From positions 22,687 to 86,686 of the forward strand of contig JAVXVG010000027.1 of the NCBI GenBank assembly GCA_032229975.1: 64,000 bases of DNA, given 5' to 3'. Origin of the DNA: JAIVGV01 sp032229975 (GTDB lineage: Bacteria; Acidobacteriota; Blastocatellia; Pyrinomonadales; Pyrinomonadaceae). The first letter of the stretch is position 1, and each line of letters begins with the position of its first letter. A model generated the notes under the pieces. It did no database searches. It had not been told where the DNA came from and saw only the letters and a program-made list of their open reading frames with translations. Position numbers and translations under genes: made by a program. Positions 35,075 to 43,564 of this stretch are shown in pieces.

Positions 35075-36073
35075 CTACATCGCCGCCATGATCGCCTCGG
35101 CGAACTCCATTGTCTTCGCCGTCCCGCCGATGTCGCGTGTGCGCACCTGCCCGTCGCGGAAGACTTTGAGCATCGCGTGTTCGACCCTGTCAGCCGCCTC
35201 GCGCTCGTCCAAGTAGCGCAGCATGAGGATGCCGGACTGCAAGAGGGCCGTCGGGTTGGCGATGCCCTGCCCTGCGATGTCGGGCGCGCTGCCGTGCACC
35301 GCCTCGAAGACCGCGCCCAGTTCGCCGATGTTCGCGCCGGGGACGAGACCGAGCCCACCGATGAGACCAGCACAGAGATCGGAGACGATGTCGCCGTAGA
35401 GATTTTCTAAGAGCATCACGTCGAACTGTTCCGGTCGCATGACGAGTTGCATGCAAGCGTTATCGACGATCTTGTCGTCCGCTTCGATTTCGGGAAAGTC
35501 CTTCGAGACGGTGCGGAAGCAATCGAGGAAGAGGCCATCCGAGAGCTTCATGATGTTCGCCTTGTGCACGGCTGTCACCTTCTTGCGTCCCTCACGCCGC
35601 GCATACTCGAAGGCGAACTTCGAGACGCGCGTCGAAGCCTTCGCCGTGATGATCTTGATGCTCTCGACCACACCGGGCACGACGACGTGCTCGATCCCCG
35701 AATACAAGTCCTCCGTGTTCTCTCTGACGACGACGAGATCGAGTTCCGGGTAGCGCGAAGGCACATTCGGTAGAGCGCGCACGGGTCTCAAGTTCGCATA
35801 GAGATCGAGCGTCTTGCGAAGGCCGACGTTGACGGACGTGAAGCCCTTGCCGACGGGCGTCGTAATGGGCCCCTTCAAAGCGACCTTGTTGCGCTTGATC
35901 GATTCGAGCAGATCGTCTGGCAGCGTCGTGCCGTACTTCTCTAGGGCCTGCGCGCCCGCGTAGTGCGTCTCCCATTCGACCTCGACGCCCGTCGCCTCAA
36001 TGATCCGCACCACTGCGGAAGTGACTTCTGGCCCAATGCCATCGCCCGGAATCAGTGTGATAGTATGTTTCAT
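35075..36073 (-). CDS. NAD-dependent isocitrate/isopropylmalate dehydrogenase family
   Basis: 332 residues from MKHTITLIPGDGIGPEVT; an upstream in-frame codon lies inside the palindromic repeat and is not used. Family signatures: GDGIGPEV near the N-terminus; the substrate loop TSVNVGLRKTLDLYANLRPVR; ENTEDLYSGIEH, typical of NAD-dependent isocitrate dehydrogenases; the metal-binding DNACMQLVMRPEQFDVMLLENLYGDIVSDL; and HGSAPDIAGQGIANPTALL. Most likely a TCA-cycle isocitrate dehydrogenase; isopropylmalate, homoisocitrate or tartrate activity cannot be ruled out. It stands alone, divergent from the ThiO-like gene, with no leu genes nearby. Confidence 0.9.
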   Translation of the reverse strand: MKHTITLIPGDGIGPEVTSAVVRIIEATGVEVEWETHYAGAQALEKYGTTLPDDLLESIKRNKVALKGPITTPVGKGFTSVNVGLRKTLDLYANLRPVRALPNVPSRYPELDLVVVRENTEDLYSGIEHVVVPGVVESIKIITAKASTRVSKFAFEYARREGRKKVTAVHKANIMKLSDGLFLDCFRTVSKDFPEIEADDKIVDNACMQLVMRPEQFDVMLLENLYGDIVSDLCAGLIGGLGLVPGANIGELGAVFEAVHGSAPDIAGQGIANPTALLQSGILMLRYLDEREAADRVEHAMLKVFRDGQVRTRDIGGTAKTMEFAEAIMAAM

Positions 36074-36078
36074 GTTGT

Positions 36079-36155
36079 AGCACTCAGCATTCAGCAATTA
36101 GCGCTCAGCCACATCGCAATCAATTTTCCGGCTGAACGCTGATTGCTGAGTGCTG
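36079..36155. repeat. intergenic imperfect palindrome, word CAGCATTCAGCAAT
   Basis: Left arm 36079-36110 and right arm 36130-36155 pair over most of their length (GGCTGA, CGCT, ATTGCTGA, GTGCT blocks), with one 5-nt deletion in the right arm. It lies between divergent genes, immediately upstream of the dehydrogenase start, so it would fall in the 5' leader or promoter of both genes. Confidence 0.65.
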
Positions 36156-36211
36156 TTTGCTTTTTTCGCATCATACCAGCAACTTTGCGTAACGTGGAAG
36201 GCTCAAAGGCG

Positions 36212-37384
36212 GTGACTGATGCTCTGGTGCTCGGCGGCGGCGTCGAGGGGTTAGCCGTGGCGCGAGAACTCGCGCGGCGCGACGTGCGCGTGACCGTCAT
36301 CGAGCGCGGAGGCGTCGGCGCAGAGGCTTCGTGGGCCGCCGCAGGGATGCTCGCACCACAGGTCGAAGCTAACTGTGCGGACGACTTCTTCGAGTTTGCC
36401 TGCGAGAGTCGCGACGCCTATCCGGCCTTCGCCGACGCGCTGCGCGAAGAGACGGGCATCGACATCGAACTCGACTGCACCGGCACGCTCTACCTCGCCT
36501 TCACGGAAGAGGACGAGCGCGACTGCGCGCGCCGCTTCGAGTGGCAACAGAGGGCCGGTCTCATCGTCGAACAGTTGACGACGAAAGACGTGCGCGCGCT
36601 TGAGCCAAATGTTTCGATGCGCGTGCGCTCGGCCTTGCGTTTCGCGCGCGCGTGGCAGGTGGAGAATCGTCGGCTCTGCGCTGCGCTCGCGCACGCCGCG
36701 CGCGAGGCGGGAGTCGAGATACTTGAAGAGACCGAGGCGCGCGCGATCAACTTACGAGGTGGCCGCTTCGCATCGGTCGAGACTTCACGCGGCGTCTTCA
36801 GCGCGGGGGCGTGCGTCGTCGCCTGCGGCGCGTGGTCGTCGCTGCTGCCATTCAACGAAGAGGGCACGGATGCTCAAGCGCGAACGGGGGCCATCAAGGA
36901 TCACGTCGCGCCTGTCGTCGAACCCGTGCGCGGGCAGATGCTCTGTTACGCGATGCCGGAGAATGAGCCGCTGCTGCGCCACGTCGTCTATAGTTCGAGC
37001 GGTTACCTCGTACCGAGACGTGATGGACGACTGCTCGCGGGCACGACAAGCGAGCGCGCAGGCTTCGACAAGCGCGTGACTGAAGAAGGCAGGGAAGCGA
37101 TCCGTCGCAACGCCGTTGAGATCGCGCCCGCCGTCGAACAGTTGAGACAGATCGACGAGTGGGCCGGTTTACGTCCGCGCTCCGCAGATGCGCTGCCACT
37201 GATCGGCGCGTCCACAGAGATCGCGAATCTCTTCTACGCAACCGGCCATTTCCGCAACGGTATCCTGCTCGCGCCTCTGACGGGCGCGCTGCTCGCCGAG
37301 ATGATCACGACGGGCGAGATGCCCGCCCCGCTCGCGCCCTTCTCCCCCGCGCGCCTGCGCCGCGCCACATCTCAACGGGTATAA
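36212..37384 (+). CDS. thiO: FAD-dependent amino-acid oxidase, glycine oxidase ThiO-like
   Basis: DAO-type flavoenzyme that would oxidise glycine to the imine needed for thiazole synthesis. The start is taken as GTG 36212 (VTDALVLGGGVEGLAVARELARRD), because the dinucleotide fold begins there; a GTG at 36194 and a TTG at 36143 are alternatives. Visible features: FAD motif GGGVEG, ERGGVGAEASWAAAGMLAPQ (typical ThiO segment), the second FAD-contact VVACGAWSS, and the C-terminal NLFYATGHFRNGILLAPLTG, a strong ThiO hallmark. No thiS/thiG genes are adjacent, so the thiamine link rests on family similarity. Confidence 0.83.
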   Translation: MTDALVLGGGVEGLAVARELARRDVRVTVIERGGVGAEASWAAAGMLAPQVEANCADDFFEFACESRDAYPAFADALREETGIDIELDCTGTLYLAFTEEDERDCARRFEWQQRAGLIVEQLTTKDVRALEPNVSMRVRSALRFARAWQVENRRLCAALAHAAREAGVEILEETEARAINLRGGRFASVETSRGVFSAGACVVACGAWSSLLPFNEEGTDAQARTGAIKDHVAPVVEPVRGQMLCYAMPENEPLLRHVVYSSSGYLVPRRDGRLLAGTTSERAGFDKRVTEEGREAIRRNAVEIAPAVEQLRQIDEWAGLRPRSADALPLIGASTEIANLFYATGHFRNGILLAPLTGALLAEMITTGEMPAPLAPFSPARLRRATSQRV

Positions 37385-37413
37385 TCGCGCTTGAGAGTTA
37401 ATTCGGGGGAGAC

Positions 37414-38799
37414 ATGATTTCCAAACGAAGTTTTCAACTACAACTTAGCGCGCAATGGTTTGCGCTCATTGCATCGCTCGCGCTCTTCGCGCACGCACAA
37501 GTGTTCGCGCAACGAAGCAACGACGCAGACGCATCGCGCACGGCGGCGCATGAGAAGTCCGCCGCACAATTATACGAAGAGGCTGCGAGCTACACGCGAC
37601 GCAAGTATGAGGAGCTTGAGCGCGCGGGCTTCCACTACGATGCGAAGCTCGCCGCCGAGGTCGAAGCGGAGCAGCGCGCCCTCGCCGCGCGAAACGTCGT
37701 CGCACTCCTCGCGCACTCGTCGCTCGCGAACGAAGACAAGTTTTTCCTCGGTCAGCTCCAGAGTCTCGCGGGCGACTCAGTGCGCGCCGTCGAGACCATG
37801 CGCGCCTTCCTCGTTACGAAGCATGATGCAACGCACGATGAACAACAGACGGCACGCTTCATCATCGCGCTTGAGATCGCGCGCAAAGGGCCACCCGATA
37901 CCGCAGAGTCCGCGCTCGCAGATTATCTCGCGAACGATTCTCCGCCTTCGCACGAGCGACGCTACCGGCTTGAGATGCAGCTCGCGCAGAGTTACCGGCA
38001 GAGCGGCGAGCGCGAACGGGCCATCGGACACGCGCGCGCGGCGTTCGAGTCGGCGAAGCAGTTGAACTCGACCGCCACGCTTGATGCCGCGACGCGCGAT
38101 GAAATCTTTTATCGCTCCGGGCAATTCCTCGCCGAAGCTCTCAACGAAGTGAATCGCACGGGCGAAGCAATCGCTGCGCTGCAAGAGCTGCGGCGTCTGA
38201 GCGTCAGCTTCCCCTCCGCCGATCTCTATCGTCGCACGACGCTCATCCTCGGTCGCATCGTCCCGGCGGTCGGCTACATGACGCGCCTCGACGATCCACT
38301 CTTTGACGCAGACAAGGGCGCGCGCATCGCGCCGGAGATCGAAGTCAAAGACTGGATCGATCAGAAGCCGACGACGCTCGCGCAAGAGCGCGGTCGCGTT
38401 GTCTTACTCGACTTCTGGGCGACGTGGTGCGCGCCCTGTCAGGCGGCCCTCCCTTCGATGAGCGAGTGGCAGAAAAGATATAAAGACCGGGGCTTGACCA
38501 TCATCGCCTTCACGCAGTATCGCGACGAGACCACCGATGGACATGCCGTGAAAACGAAGCAGGAGCACGACGCGCTGCGCGAATTTCGCCGCACGAACCA
38601 TCTGCCCTTCGGCGTCGCCGCCGCAGAGAGCGTCACGACCGCTGCGCGCTACAACGTCACCTCGATCCCTGCAGCAGTTCTCATCGACCGCAGGGGCGTC
38701 GTGCGCTATCTCAACGTCAGCTCGAACGATGATGATCTCAAAGAACTCGAACAGATGATCGTCAAACTCCTCGACGAGCCTGCGGGCGGCGGCAAGTAG
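37414..38799 (+). CDS. exported TPR-like protein with C-terminal TlpA-type thioredoxin domain (CAPC)
   Basis: 461 residues; GGGGGAG precedes the start. A signal peptide (LSAQWFALIASLALFAHAQVFAQ) is followed by a long helical region (about 45-300) with TPR-like helices (AAHEKSAAQLYEEAASYTRRKYEEL, RYRLEMQLAQSYRQSGERERAIGHARAAFE). A thioredoxin domain starts at about 318 with active site DFWATWCAPCQAALP and cis-Pro TSIPAAVLIDRRGVV. It would act in the periplasm as a thiol reductase, possibly docking on partners through its helical part. It is the first of four consecutive thioredoxin-like genes and is clearly paralogous to the next one. Confidence 0.87.
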   Translation: MISKRSFQLQLSAQWFALIASLALFAHAQVFAQRSNDADASRTAAHEKSAAQLYEEAASYTRRKYEELERAGFHYDAKLAAEVEAEQRALAARNVVALLAHSSLANEDKFFLGQLQSLAGDSVRAVETMRAFLVTKHDATHDEQQTARFIIALEIARKGPPDTAESALADYLANDSPPSHERRYRLEMQLAQSYRQSGERERAIGHARAAFESAKQLNSTATLDAATRDEIFYRSGQFLAEALNEVNRTGEAIAALQELRRLSVSFPSADLYRRTTLILGRIVPAVGYMTRLDDPLFDADKGARIAPEIEVKDWIDQKPTTLAQERGRVVLLDFWATWCAPCQAALPSMSEWQKRYKDRGLTIIAFTQYRDETTDGHAVKTKQEHDALREFRRTNHLPFGVAAAESVTTAARYNVTSIPAAVLIDRRGVVRYLNVSSNDDDLKELEQMIVKLLDEPAGGGK

Positions 38800-38805
38800 G
38801 CCCTA

Positions 38806-38863
38806 AGATTCATCATCTGAAATCTTAAGTCCTGAATGTCAGATTTGAAATTTCAGATTTTAG
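38806..38863. repeat. intergenic imperfect palindrome, word TCAGATTTGAAAT
   Basis: AAGATTCATCATCTGAAATCTTAAG is answered by CAGATTTGAAATTTCAGATTTTAGA-type words; CTGAAATCT and AGATTT/AAATCT units alternate in both orientations. It lies between two paralogous thioredoxin-like genes and ends just before the next start region. Pairing is weaker than in the other elements of this class. Confidence 0.5.
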
Positions 38864-38899
38864 ACTCGAAATCACTACTTGATTGATCTGATTGGTCAA

Positions 38900-40291
38900 A
38901 TGACAAGTTCTCTTGCCTCGCCGACGAAAAGTTTTTACGCGCTCGCGTGTGTGATTCTCGTCGCTTGCCTCGCGCACGTCGCGCCCGCGCAGTCGAACGC
39001 GGACGCGAAAAAGCATGATGCGCCCGCGTCCGCGTTGTCGATCTCCGCATCGCCCGCGCTCCCGCCGACGGCGGATGCCGCCGCGATGTACGATGATGCG
39101 TCGAAGTTTCTTGAGCGCAGGTTCGCGGAGTTCAACCGCGCGGGCACGCCTTACAGTCCGGCCCTCGAACAGACGGCGCGACAGCAGCAACGCGAACTCG
39201 CCGCGCGTTACGCCGCGCAGATCGTCTCGCGCAGCAAGATCAAAGGTGATGAAAACTACTACCTCGGCCTGCTCTATCAACTCGCGGGCAAGGATGCTCT
39301 CGTCGCCGATCCTCTGCGCCGCTTCCTCGCCGAAACTGCGGCGCGCAAGGATGCCGACAAGTTGAAACTTCAGAAGGCCCGTCACGTTCTCGTCGAGATC
39401 GCAGCGCACGACGGGCGACTCGAAGAGGCCGAGATGGCCTTTGCAGAGTACGCGAGAAGCGAGCCGCAGAACTCGCTCGACACTTTCCGCCTGCACATCG
39501 CTTTAGCCTCCGCCTACGAGCGCGACAAGAATCTCGCGCGCGCCGCAATGCACGCGCGGGCCGCCTTCGACGCCGCCAAGTCTGCGGAGACCACGCATGG
39601 CGACTACATCCAACGCGCGCAGCTCATCAACTCCGCCGGCGTCATGCTCGCGAATCTTCTCGTCGAACTAAAAAAAGATGAAGAGGCTTTCGCGTTGATG
39701 CGTGAGCTTCTGAACTTCGGCCTCACGCTCCCCTCGGCGCACGTCCATGCGAACGCCGTCGAGTTGCTTTCGACGACGGGCCACGCCGCAGCAGTCGAAC
39801 GCTCAATCGAAGAGTCAGCCGCGCACGAGGAGGCCGCGCCCGAGATCGAGATCGCGCGCTGGTTGGATGAGAAGCCTTTGACGATCTCGTCCCTGCGCGG
39901 CCGCGTCGTGCTGCTCGACTTCTGGGCGACGTGGTGCGAAGCGTGCGAGTTCACGATGCCGCGACTCAAAACCCTCGAAGAGAAGTTCAAGGGCCGAGGG
40001 CTCACCGTTGTCGCTCTCACAGAGTTCTACGGCGAGTCGGGCGGCAAGACTCTCACGCGCGTGGAGGAGCTGGCACAGATCGCCGCATTCAAGAAGCGTC
40101 TGCGACTCAACTACACTTTCGGCGTCGCTGACTCCGACACGAACAATCTGCGCTACGGCGTCCGCGCGCTTCCGACCGCGATCCTCATCGACCGTCGCGG
40201 CGTCGTGCGCTACATCACCGTCGGCGCAACCGACTCGACCGACGACGCGCTCGAAGGCGTCATCAAACGACTACTGGACGAAAAGCCTTAG
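38900..40291 (+). CDS. exported TPR-like protein with TlpA-type thioredoxin domain (CEAC)
   Basis: 463 residues from ATG 38900; a TTG at 38879 lies in the repeat and is not favoured. Same plan as the previous gene: signal peptide (FYALACVILVACLAHVAPAQ), helical repeat region, then a C-terminal thioredoxin domain with DFWATWCEACEFTMP and cis-Pro RALPTAILIDRRGVV. The CEAC pair is unusual beside the common CxPC and should shift the redox potential. The two proteins share LDFWATWC, the helical spacing and the ending LIDRRGVVRY, so they are tandem paralogues that have diverged. A periplasmic reductase role is likely; the partner is unknown. Confidence 0.86.
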   Translation: MTSSLASPTKSFYALACVILVACLAHVAPAQSNADAKKHDAPASALSISASPALPPTADAAAMYDDASKFLERRFAEFNRAGTPYSPALEQTARQQQRELAARYAAQIVSRSKIKGDENYYLGLLYQLAGKDALVADPLRRFLAETAARKDADKLKLQKARHVLVEIAAHDGRLEEAEMAFAEYARSEPQNSLDTFRLHIALASAYERDKNLARAAMHARAAFDAAKSAETTHGDYIQRAQLINSAGVMLANLLVELKKDEEAFALMRELLNFGLTLPSAHVHANAVELLSTTGHAAAVERSIEESAAHEEAAPEIEIARWLDEKPLTISSLRGRVVLLDFWATWCEACEFTMPRLKTLEEKFKGRGLTVVALTEFYGESGGKTLTRVEELAQIAAFKKRLRLNYTFGVADSDTNNLRYGVRALPTAILIDRRGVVRYITVGATDSTDDALEGVIKRLLDEKP

Positions 40292-40293
40292 CT

Positions 40294-40361
40294 GGTGAAT
40301 CGTCAATGGTGAATAGTGAAATGACTTCGGTCTTTTATTGATTCACCATTGACGATTCACC
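40294..40361. repeat. intergenic palindrome, word GGTGAATCGTCAAT
   Basis: A perfect 21-bp inverted pair (40294-40314 with 40341-40361) is built from GGTGAAT words that also repeat within each arm. It lies between the second thioredoxin-like gene and the CcdA-TlpA gene; the long stem could form in RNA and separate the two transcripts. Confidence 0.75.
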
Positions 40362-40402
40362 ATTTACGTTTCACGTCTCTCCCGTTGTAATCTTCAACTG
40401 TC

Positions 40403-41653
40403 ATGGAAGGCGCAAACATCACCGTCTTGATCGCGTTCCTCGCGGGGCTGGCATCGTTCCTGAGCCCGTGCGTGTTGCCGCTCGTGCCGGGCTACATCTC
40501 TCTGATGTCGGGCGTGAGCGCAGAGCACTTGAAGGGCGAGGCCGGATCGAGAGCGGCAGCGCGACGCGCCGTCATCTTAAACTCGCTCGCGTTCAACGCC
40601 GGACTCTCGATGATCTTCATCTCGCTCGGCGCGGCGGCGGGGCTCGTCGGCGCGGCGATCATCTCGAACCCGTGGGTGCGGATCATCGGCGGCGTCGTCA
40701 TCATCGCGTTCGGCTTACAGTTGATCGGCGTCATCAAAATCGGCGCGCTCTATCGCGACACGCGCAAGTTCTCGGAAGAGAGGCCGCGCGGACTCTTCGG
40801 CTCGTTCGCGCTCGGACTGGCCTTCGCCGCCGGTTGGACGCCGTGCATCGGGCCCATCCTCGGCGGCATCATCGGGCTCGCTGCAACGAGCGGCGGTTGG
40901 AAGAGCGGACTCTTACTCTCTTCGTTTTACGCCGCCGGTCTCGCCTTACCATTTCTATTGACGGGCCTGCTGCTCAATCAGTTCCTCGGCTTCTACACTT
41001 GGTTTCGAAGACACCTGCACAAAGTCGAAGTCGTCTCCGGCGTGCTGCTCATCGCAATCGGATTATTGATTGCGACGAACAACGTGACGCGCATGGCGAG
41101 CGTCGCCTCGCGCTTCCTCCCGAATGCGGAAGGATGGTTGAACGCGCGCATCAATAAAGATCGGACAGGCCCTGCGACGAACTCGCAGAACGCGACTGCA
41201 ACGCCGGACGCCGCAAACGCGCGACTCGCGCCCGAACTTGCATTGAAGACGCTCGACGGCCAGCCGTTCAGCCTTGCATCTCTGCGCGGTCGCGTCGTGC
41301 TCTTAAACTTCTGGGCCACTTGGTGCGTGCCGTGTCGCGCGGAGATTCCAGACTTCAGCGCGATGCAGCGCGACTTAGGCGCACGCGGGCTCACCGTCGT
41401 CGGCGTCTCGGCGGACGACACTGTCGAAGACGTGCGCGAGTTTCAGAAAACTTTGAAGCAAGACTACACGGTCGTGCTCGCTCCTGCGGACTCGAAGGCG
41501 CACTACGGCGTCGTCGGGCTACCCAAGACTTTCATCATCGACCGCGCAGGGCGCATCCGCAAAGAGATCACAGGCGAGACGACGCGCGCGCAGTTCGAGG
41601 CGCAGCTCGCGCCCGTGCTCGACGAGAAAGAGCCGGCTTTCATCAAACAATAA
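40403..41653 (+). CDS. CcdA (DsbD-like) membrane protein fused to a TlpA-type thioredoxin
   Basis: 416 residues. Residues 1-230 are a CcdA/DsbD-beta transporter with about six membrane helices and the two conserved Cys motifs FLSPCVLPLVPGY and GWTPCIGPILGG, which carry electrons across the membrane from cytosolic thioredoxin. After a Thr/Ala-rich linker, residues 278-416 form a periplasmic TlpA/ResA-like domain with FWATWCVPCRAEIP and GLPKTFIIDRAG. One polypeptide can thus pass reductant from cytosol to periplasm. The neighbouring soluble thioredoxin-like proteins may be its downstream targets. Cytochrome c maturation is the usual role, but no cytochrome genes are present here. Confidence 0.93.
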   Translation: MEGANITVLIAFLAGLASFLSPCVLPLVPGYISLMSGVSAEHLKGEAGSRAAARRAVILNSLAFNAGLSMIFISLGAAAGLVGAAIISNPWVRIIGGVVIIAFGLQLIGVIKIGALYRDTRKFSEERPRGLFGSFALGLAFAAGWTPCIGPILGGIIGLAATSGGWKSGLLLSSFYAAGLALPFLLTGLLLNQFLGFYTWFRRHLHKVEVVSGVLLIAIGLLIATNNVTRMASVASRFLPNAEGWLNARINKDRTGPATNSQNATATPDAANARLAPELALKTLDGQPFSLASLRGRVVLLNFWATWCVPCRAEIPDFSAMQRDLGARGLTVVGVSADDTVEDVREFQKTLKQDYTVVLAPADSKAHYGVVGLPKTFIIDRAGRIRKEITGETTRAQFEAQLAPVLDEKEPAFIKQ

Positions 41654-41732
41654 ACTCGATCGATCAAGCTCCATCAAACAATAAACTTGATCGATCAAGT
41701 TTATTCAGACGGTAAACTTGATCGATCAAGTC
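41641..41732. repeat. three-copy palindromic repeat that includes a gene's stop codon
   Basis: Unit CATCAAACAATAAACT then (C/T)GATCGATCAAG occurs at 41641-41669 and 41672-41700, and a shortened copy (TAAACTTGATCGATCAAG) at 41713-41730. The inner ACTTGATCGATCAAGT is itself a perfect palindrome. The first copy encodes the last codons and stop of the CcdA-TlpA gene. Confidence 0.75.
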
Positions 41733-41747
41733 GGGAGTTTTTACGAC

Positions 41748-42497
41748 GTGAAAAAGTTTTACGCACTCTTGCTCCTCACACTCGCAATTACTGCTAACGT
41801 GCGCGCACAAGACCCGTCGCAGCCGATGACGCGCCCGCGCCGGACGCAGCCCGCGCCCGCGCAGGAGCAACAGCCCGCGCCGCAAGCGACGCCCGCGCCA
41901 ATGCCTCAACAGTCGCAGCCTGCGACTTCGCAAACGCCCATAGTGCCCGAAGAGGCGCATGATTACGCGCCGATACGCGACCATGAGATCAGTTATAAAA
42001 ACTGGTCGTTCAAGCCCGCGTCGAAGGGCGAGGCGGTGAACTTGCGCGAGTGGGCGCGCGGCAAGCGGCTCGTGCTCGTCGCCTACTTCGCGCCGTGGTG
42101 TCGCAACTCGAAGCTGGAATTTCCGGTCGTCGCAGACCTCTACAACAAGTATCACGCGCAAGGGTTCGACGTGATCGTCGTCGAGGAGTACGGCACAACG
42201 GACGAGGTGAACAACTACTTGGCTGGCCATCCGGCCCCCTTCGCGTTCGTCGTCGAGTCCACCTCGCAGAACGCGCGCGCGAAGACGACGCATTACGCCT
42301 ACCGTCAACAGGCCGGCGACACGCGCAAGTGGGGCACGCCCTTCAACGTCTTCCTCGACGCGGCGACGCTCAACGAACACGGCGACGCGCTCGCCTCAAA
42401 AGTCTGGGCAGCCAACGGCGAACTCGTCGCGCCGGAAGCCGAAGCGTTCATACGTCAAAGACTTGGACTGCCCGCCGCCAACGGAAACGAAGATTGA
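41748..42497 (+). CDS. exported thioredoxin-like protein with degenerate active site (WCRNS)
   Basis: 249 residues from GTG 41748, which has GGGAG 10 bases upstream; a TTG at 41718 lies within the repeat. A signal peptide (FYALLLLTLAITANVRAQ) is followed by a Pro/Gln-rich stretch (residues 25-75) and a thioredoxin-like fold (SYKNWSFKPASKGEAVNLRE, LVLVAYFAPWCRNSKLEFPV). Only one cysteine of the CxxC pair remains, so it cannot act as an ordinary dithiol reductase; it might be a chaperone, a haem or metal handler, or act with glutathione-like thiols. Last of the four thioredoxin-like genes; a strong terminator follows. Confidence 0.82.
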   Translation: MKKFYALLLLTLAITANVRAQDPSQPMTRPRRTQPAPAQEQQPAPQATPAPMPQQSQPATSQTPIVPEEAHDYAPIRDHEISYKNWSFKPASKGEAVNLREWARGKRLVLVAYFAPWCRNSKLEFPVVADLYNKYHAQGFDVIVVEEYGTTDEVNNYLAGHPAPFAFVVESTSQNARAKTTHYAYRQQAGDTRKWGTPFNVFLDAATLNEHGDALASKVWAANGELVAPEAEAFIRQRLGLPAANGNED

Positions 42498-42538
42498 AAG
42501 TCGCGCGTTGGCTAACGATTGAGATCAACTGTTAAGAT

Positions 42539-42566
42539 GGGCGGCTTCGACGGGCCGCCCTTTTTT
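42539..42566 (+). terminator. rho-independent terminator
   Basis: GGGCGGC (42539-42545) pairs with GCCGCCC (42554-42560), followed by six T residues (42561-42566). It lies 42 bp after the degenerate thioredoxin gene and 20 bp before the next start codon. Confidence 0.9.
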
Positions 42567-42586
42567 CGCCATCGCTTATCTATCAC

Positions 42587-43552
42587 ATGAAACTTCGCCT
42601 GCTCTATCACGGTCATTGCTTCGACGGCGTCGCCTCCGCCGCAGTCTTCACGCGTTTCTACCTCGCGCGCGTCAACGCACAAGCGCGCGTCGAGTACGCC
42701 GGTCTTCTCCACCGGCCCGGCTCGCTCTTCGACGAAGAGATGTTCGACGGCGACGAGAACGCCATCGTCGATTTCAAATACTCGCCCGCGAAAGAACTGA
42801 CTTGGTGGTTCGATCACCATCAGTCCGCTTTTCTCACGTCCGCAGACGAAGCGCACTTTCACGCCGACCGTTCGGGCAAAAAATTCTGGGACGCAGAGAG
42901 CAAATCCTGCACCGAGTTCATCGCACGCATCGCGCGCAAGAACTTTGATTTCGCTGACGAGCAACTCGCGCCGCTCATCCACTGGGCACACGTCATCGAC
43001 GGCGCGTTCTACGAGTCGCCCGCGCAGGTCGTCGAACTCCGTGAGCCCGCGCTGCAACTGATGCAGTTGATCGAGAACACTGCCGACGAAGATTTCATCG
43101 AGTGGATCATCCGCGCTCTAGTTAAAGGATCGCTCGATGAAGTGGCAACAGGCGACGAAGTCCAGTCGCGACTTGAGCCTATTCGTACGCGTCATCTCGA
43201 AACACTCGAAGTCGTGCGGCACAAGATCGCGTACGAGCGCGGCGTCGTCCGCTTCGATCTCATCGACGAAGGCTTCGAGGGCTTCAACAAGTTCATCCCC
43301 TACTATCTGCATCCGGAGACAACCTACTCGGTGGCCCTCACGCGCACACCCCACCGCACGAAAATCTCTGTGGGCTCGAACCCGTGGGCGGCCCGTCCGC
43401 GCGCGCACAACATCGCCACCATCTGCGAACGCTACGGCGGCGGCGGCCACGCCGTCGTCGGCGCAGTCTCATTCGCGACGGATGAGATCGACCGCGCACG
43501 ACAAGCCGCACGCGAGATCGTCGCCGAGCTACAAAGCGACTTCACGGAATAA
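42587..43552 (+). CDS. DHH/DHHA1-family phosphoesterase
   Basis: 321 residues. N-terminal HGHCFDGVASAA is the first metal-binding motif of DHH hydrolases (usually SHxxxDGDA). AIVDFKY and WWFDHHQSAF supply the Asp and the DHH signature. C-terminal ATICERYGGGGHAVVGAVSF is the DHHA1 substrate-binding glycine motif. Members cleave phosphodiester or pyrophosphate bonds in nanoRNA, pAp, cyclic dinucleotides or polyphosphate; the sub-family cannot be told here, though the short cytosolic form is closer to nanoRNase/oligoribonuclease-like proteins than to membrane GdpP. The gene is flanked by an upstream terminator and followed 12 bp later by a VWA gene, so the two are probably co-transcribed. Confidence 0.85.
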   Translation: MKLRLLYHGHCFDGVASAAVFTRFYLARVNAQARVEYAGLLHRPGSLFDEEMFDGDENAIVDFKYSPAKELTWWFDHHQSAFLTSADEAHFHADRSGKKFWDAESKSCTEFIARIARKNFDFADEQLAPLIHWAHVIDGAFYESPAQVVELREPALQLMQLIENTADEDFIEWIIRALVKGSLDEVATGDEVQSRLEPIRTRHLETLEVVRHKIAYERGVVRFDLIDEGFEGFNKFIPYYLHPETTYSVALTRTPHRTKISVGSNPWAARPRAHNIATICERYGGGGHAVVGAVSFATDEIDRARQAAREIVAELQSDFTE

Positions 43553-43564
43553 CGTCAGCGCAAG

